The notes under the pieces: generated by a model
What the model saw: the letters and a program-made list of their open reading frames with translations, nothing else
The model's database searches: none
Told to the model about the DNA's origin: nothing
Position numbers and translations under genes: made by a program
NCBI RefSeq assembly: GCF_049562855.1
Contig: NZ_CP186925.1
Coordinates: forward strand, 1,550,001 to 1,614,000
Length of the DNA stretch: 64,000 nucleotides
Origin: Ruminococcus_C callidus
GTDB lineage: Bacteria > Bacillota > Clostridia > Oscillospirales > Ruminococcaceae
Reading direction: 5' to 3'
Shown here: positions 60,777 to 64,000 of the stretch, one piece after another
Layout of the letters: every line of letters starts with the position of its first letter
How positions within the stretch are numbered: the first letter of the stretch is position 1

Positions 60777-62313
60777 GATGCCAATTCCTTTCTGTTGTCG
60801 TTGAAGTATGCTTTTGTTTCTTCATCTATGAAAACACCGTGCTGAAAGTTCACGGTGATGGTTTCTTTACCGATCTGAATGTCCCGTAGCACAGCCTCTT
60901 TCAGTGCAGCTGCCTCCGGCGATCTTTCAGTACACATGTAGTTTGTAAACTTTTGAACGATCTCCTGGTATGTTGCATCATTCACCGCAGAGATCGGATT
61001 GTCCAAAGCATCCAGCTGCTGTTTCAGCTGCTGGAGTTCCTGTTCGTTTTTCTCAACGGAACGCAGGATGGTTTCGGTAGCACGTCCCTGTTCCAGGTAT
61101 GCCATCAGATTGGCGTTTGCCTTTTCCAGTCCGTTGATCCGATTTTGTATGGTGTTGGTCTCTCCGCTCTGCATCAGTTTTCGGAGAGAAAGCTTCTGGT
61201 TGACTGCCTCGATGATCTTTGGCTGGTTGGCCGGCTGAAAGAGACAGTTCTTCACTGCGTGAAACACAAACGGTGCCAGCTGGTCTGCCCGCACGCTGGG
61301 ATGCCGCAGTCACAGCTTCTTCGGTACTGCAGGTACTTGTGCCCGTTGCTGTGGTTGACGTTGCCGGAGAACGGCTTGCCGCACTTCGGACAGCGTGTGA
61401 AACCGTTGAGGGCGTAGTAGTTCTTGCCGGTTCGGCTGGCTGTCCGCCGGCGGTTCTGTGCCAGCTTCTCCTGGACCTTGTCGAAGCGTGCCGGCTCGAT
61501 GATCGCCGGCATCCCGTCCGGGATCTCTATGGGATCCGGCTTGATCTTGTGGGAGTTTCGGTGTCCGTCGCTGTCCTTGGCAGCTGTGCGGTCGTAGGTG
61601 TAAGTGCCCTTGTATTTCTGGTTCGTCAGGATGGTGTGGATGGCGGTGTCTGAAAAGTCGTTGCCGCCGGTGGTCTTGTATCCCTTTTCTCTCAGATGTT
61701 TTTTGATGTAGCTGTAGCCCATGCCGCTGCTGTAAAGGGTATAGATGTCACGAACGATCGGTGCTGTCAGAGGATCGATCTCATAGAGTCCAGCCTCATT
61801 GACTGTATAGCCGATGGGTGGAACGCCGCCCAGATGACGGCACTGTCTGGCACTTTCCAGCAGTGCCGCTCTGGTATTTTTAGAAATGTTGTCTGATGTT
61901 TCCTCTGCCGCTGCCGCCTTTACGATCGTGGCAAACTTGCTGTAGTCCTCAGATGCTGTATCAATGCTGTCATTCACAGCGATCAGCCGGATCCCATGTG
62001 ATTCCATCCATTTCAGGTCTTCGATCTGATTCCCGGTGTTTCTGTGGAGCCGGTCCAGTGCTCTTACCACAACGATCTTTGCCTGTACTTTTCCGGACAG
62101 GATATCATTCTTCATTTGCTGGTAGCCTTCCCGATTGGTGTTTCTGCCAGTCTTGGCGTAATCGTGATAGATCTGTTCAATGGTCATCTGATGTGCTTCT
62201 GTGTAATTCTCCGCACACGTCATCTGTGCCGCCGGACTATTGCCGTTGTCCTGGGCATGTGAACTATAGCGAATATAGACGAGTGCAAGCTGCGTCTTTT
62301 TTGATGTATTCAT
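60773..62313 (-). pseudogene. Serine recombinase, one-base frameshift
   Basis: The first frame holds the resolvase domain (YIRYSSHAQ with Ser17, ALDRLHRNTGNQIEDL), recombinase domain (VPPIGYTVNEAGLYEI, TAIHTILTNQKYKGTYTY) and the first zinc-ribbon Cys pair (RCPKCGKPFSG). After CDCGIP the frame changes; restoring one base near 61295-61300 gives CDCGIPSVRADQLAPFVF and continues into the coiled-coil region (NRINGLEKANANLMAYLE). The start at 62313 follows AAGGGA. It resembles recombinases of conjugative transposons in gut Clostridia. It may be inactive, or this is a sequencing error. Confidence 0.88.
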
Positions 62314-62388
62314 TGCAAAATCCCTTTCCCTTCTGTTTTTTCTTGCCACTCCAACCGCACTCCGGCGGCGGTCGTACGACCCAGTATC

Positions 62389-64000
62389 TCATGATGCACG
62401 CTCCTCCATCAGAATCGCAACGAGAACATCAGCCGCCAGATCGATCATGCGATCGTCGGCAGCTTCTTCATCAGAAGCTTTTTGTTTTTCTGTATCACAG
62501 CCGTCATAGTAAAAAAAGCTTTCCCTCAATCGGTTTCGGCTGATCTGTAATCTGGTAATCTCTTCCATAGGCAGCTTCTCTTTCCTCCATTATCTGCATC
62601 GGTCCCAGGCTTTGCCTTTTGTAGGTGTAAACGGCATCATTCACCGGACCAAAGGCTTCATCGATCTTCGGATAGCAAAACCGGTAGCCGTAGCTGACAA
62701 CGCCATCGATACTGATCTTTGCCTTAATGCGGTTTTTCTCCGGTGTGACCAAGTATCCTTCATCCAGAAGAACACGAACTGCGGTTTTTTTATCGGTGGC
62801 TCCGATCTGTTCCAGAATCTGTTCAAAGGTGGACTCCAAGATCTCCACCTTTATCGGCTTCTTTTCCCGATCCAGTGTCCATTTGATACCCTCCAGCATT
62901 TTGTAGCTGCAGGAGATATAATTGAAGATACGGCATACCAGGTTTTTGCCCGGATGTGCCTCTTCAGTGATCTCACCATGCAGAAGCACGCACATCTGCT
63001 TTAGGATCTCCGTATTGGTCTGAATGCCCAGTGTACTCAACATCACAGATGTTGTTATGATCATGGCGTAGTTCATAGCGAGCCGTTCCGAAAGGCTGCA
63101 TGTTTCCGGAAACAGTTCCAGCAGTTCTTCACGCACGTCTTGAAACTGCTGTAAGATCTCCGCACTGTCCGATGCAAGAAGATGCTCTGCCAGCAGAGAA
63201 CCTATATATCCGTAGTTTTTGCCTGTAAATGCCTTGATCTGTTCCGAATGGGTACCATCTACTGTGTAGGTCAGTCCATCCAGTGTGATCACTCGAGCAA
63301 CGATTCCTAGGTTGTCTCGTTCGGCATTCACAAGGTAAGACTCCGAGCTGAACAACGCAGTACACGCCCAGCTGTTCCGATATTTTAACTGGGCATTGCT
63401 GTCAAGCCGAAGTTTTTCCTGCCCTTGTGTAAAAGCATAGATGAAATTAGGGCAATACCGCACAAAGAGCGTCTGGCGACTTTGCACGCCATCTGCTTGC
63501 AAATTTCCCGTCATATTTCACAAAAATGCTCGTGAATACATCAAGTATTCACTCCGCTTTTTGTTTCATCTGACGAAAAATTTGACGACGCATCTGTCGC
63601 ACAATCTTTGTGCGGTATTGCCTTAGAGATACTGATCGCATTGTGAATCGTGCTTTCGTCATAGGCGATCGGCACACCGTGATGTTTTCCCAGCATGCTG
63701 TGCAAAGCGTTTGCCGTTCCGTAGAATGCTGTAAAGACGTTTTCGTCGTCCGGTGAACTGTACAAAGAGGCTGCAAGCTTTAAGGCGGTCGTTTTTCCGG
63801 TAGAGGAAGTTCCCACCAGTGACACGCCAAAACAATCCGCAGGCAGCTTTTCTGTGATCGTCAGGTAGGCAAGCAGTGTGGATGCCGCTGCTGCACAAAG
63901 TACAAACTGCAGTGACGGCATAGGGAGTATCAGACGGTTCAGTTCTGCAAGGTAATCCTCCGGTGACATCTCCAGATGTGCCCGCAGCACAGGCGGGCTG
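62389..64000 (-). pseudogene. DUF927-like ATPase gene, partial, split by a MITE and frameshifted
   Basis: The 5' part lies beyond the window. Visible are LLAYLTITEKLPADCFGVS, the P-loop-like GTSSTGKTTALK, YDESTIHNAISIS, then the MITE at 63450-63623, then FIYAFTQGQEKLRLDS and the C-terminal domain. Removing the MITE and one TA restores SISNFIYAF in frame, so the insertion is precise. Near the end a T7 tract (minus strand; A7 at 62511-62517) stops the frame; with one base fewer the text continues KLFYYDGCDTEK to a stop at 62389. DUF927 proteins are plasmid and ICE-associated, with primase-helicase-like neighbours. Confidence 0.75.
63450..63623. mobile_element. 174-bp MITE, TA target duplication
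   Basis: Terminal inverted repeats of about 19 bp differ only at the first base (GGGCAATACCGCACAAAGA and AGGCAATACCGCACAAAGA), flanked by TA at 63448-63449 and 63624-63625. Inner sequence continues the symmetry loosely (AAATTTCCCGTCATATTT against AAATTTTTCGTCAGATG). No open reading frame. TA duplication and the short repeat ends fit the Tc1-mariner/IS630 type. It is inserted in a DUF927-like gene. Confidence 0.92.

Overview
Organism and overall character. The window looks like the chromosome of a gut Ruminococcus-type bacterium (Firmicutes, Oscillospirales). It encodes several secreted plant-polysaccharide enzymes that carry dockerin modules and Thr-rich linkers (GH9, PL1, GH43, GH53, CE1), three very large BspA-like leucine-rich-repeat proteins with LPxTG-type anchors and a sortase, and low-GC Gram-positive promoters and ribosome binding sites. 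The species is inferred from family content only.

Region 1 (1 to about 24,060) is the right part of an AT-rich prophage; its left end lies outside the window. From left to right it holds an Mrr-like endonuclease, a Cro/CI-type repressor with a four-site operator array, a rightward block (two paralogous unknown proteins, a Bro-N/KilAC antirepressor with an in-frame amber codon, a sigma-like protein), a leftward KTSC protein, a stand-alone Spo0A-type DNA-binding domain, a leftward tail/fibre block (7041-13558), and a leftward run of small genes with ThyX, several Cys-pair proteins and two tiny two-helix membrane proteins. It ends with two divergent C5-cytosine methyltransferases, one frameshifted in a G6 tract and one interrupted at its catalytic cysteine by an intein, and then a large serine integrase.

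Region 2 (24,082-33,250) is host sequence: a nitroreductase, a beta-CASP metallo-beta-lactamase RNase, a GtrA membrane protein, a GH9 cellulase with CBM3 and dockerin, tRNA-Ser(CGA), a small anchored Thr/Pro-rich protein and two neighbouring alpha/beta hydrolases.

Region 3 (33,365-47,140) is a pectin, galactan and xylan module: PL1-ricin-dockerin, GH43-dockerin followed by CE1, and GH53-ricin-dockerin. It surrounds the first BspA-like gene, a MerR gene and an IS3 remnant. The CE1 and GH53 genes are interrupted by single-base indels in short homopolymers.

Region 4 (47,512-58,370) holds a decayed IS5-type transposase, an intact class D-like sortase, and the second and third BspA-like genes. 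All three BspA genes share promoter, signal peptide, anchor and an immediately following sortase gene or sortase remnant, so a BspA-sortase cassette has been triplicated and only one sortase kept.

Region 5 (58,448-64,000) has an AAA-ATPase/PD-(D/E)XK gene and the end of a second mobile element, all leftward: a DUF927-like gene split by a 174-bp MITE with a TA target duplication, a frameshifted serine recombinase and two small unknown genes.

How the parts work together. The dockerin enzymes presumably assemble on a cellulosome scaffold elsewhere in the genome. The BspA proteins and sortase build cell-wall-anchored adhesins. The prophage carries its own lysogeny switch, transcription factors and DNA modification. 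Many breaks are one-base homopolymer indels, so assembly error must be excluded before calling them biology.
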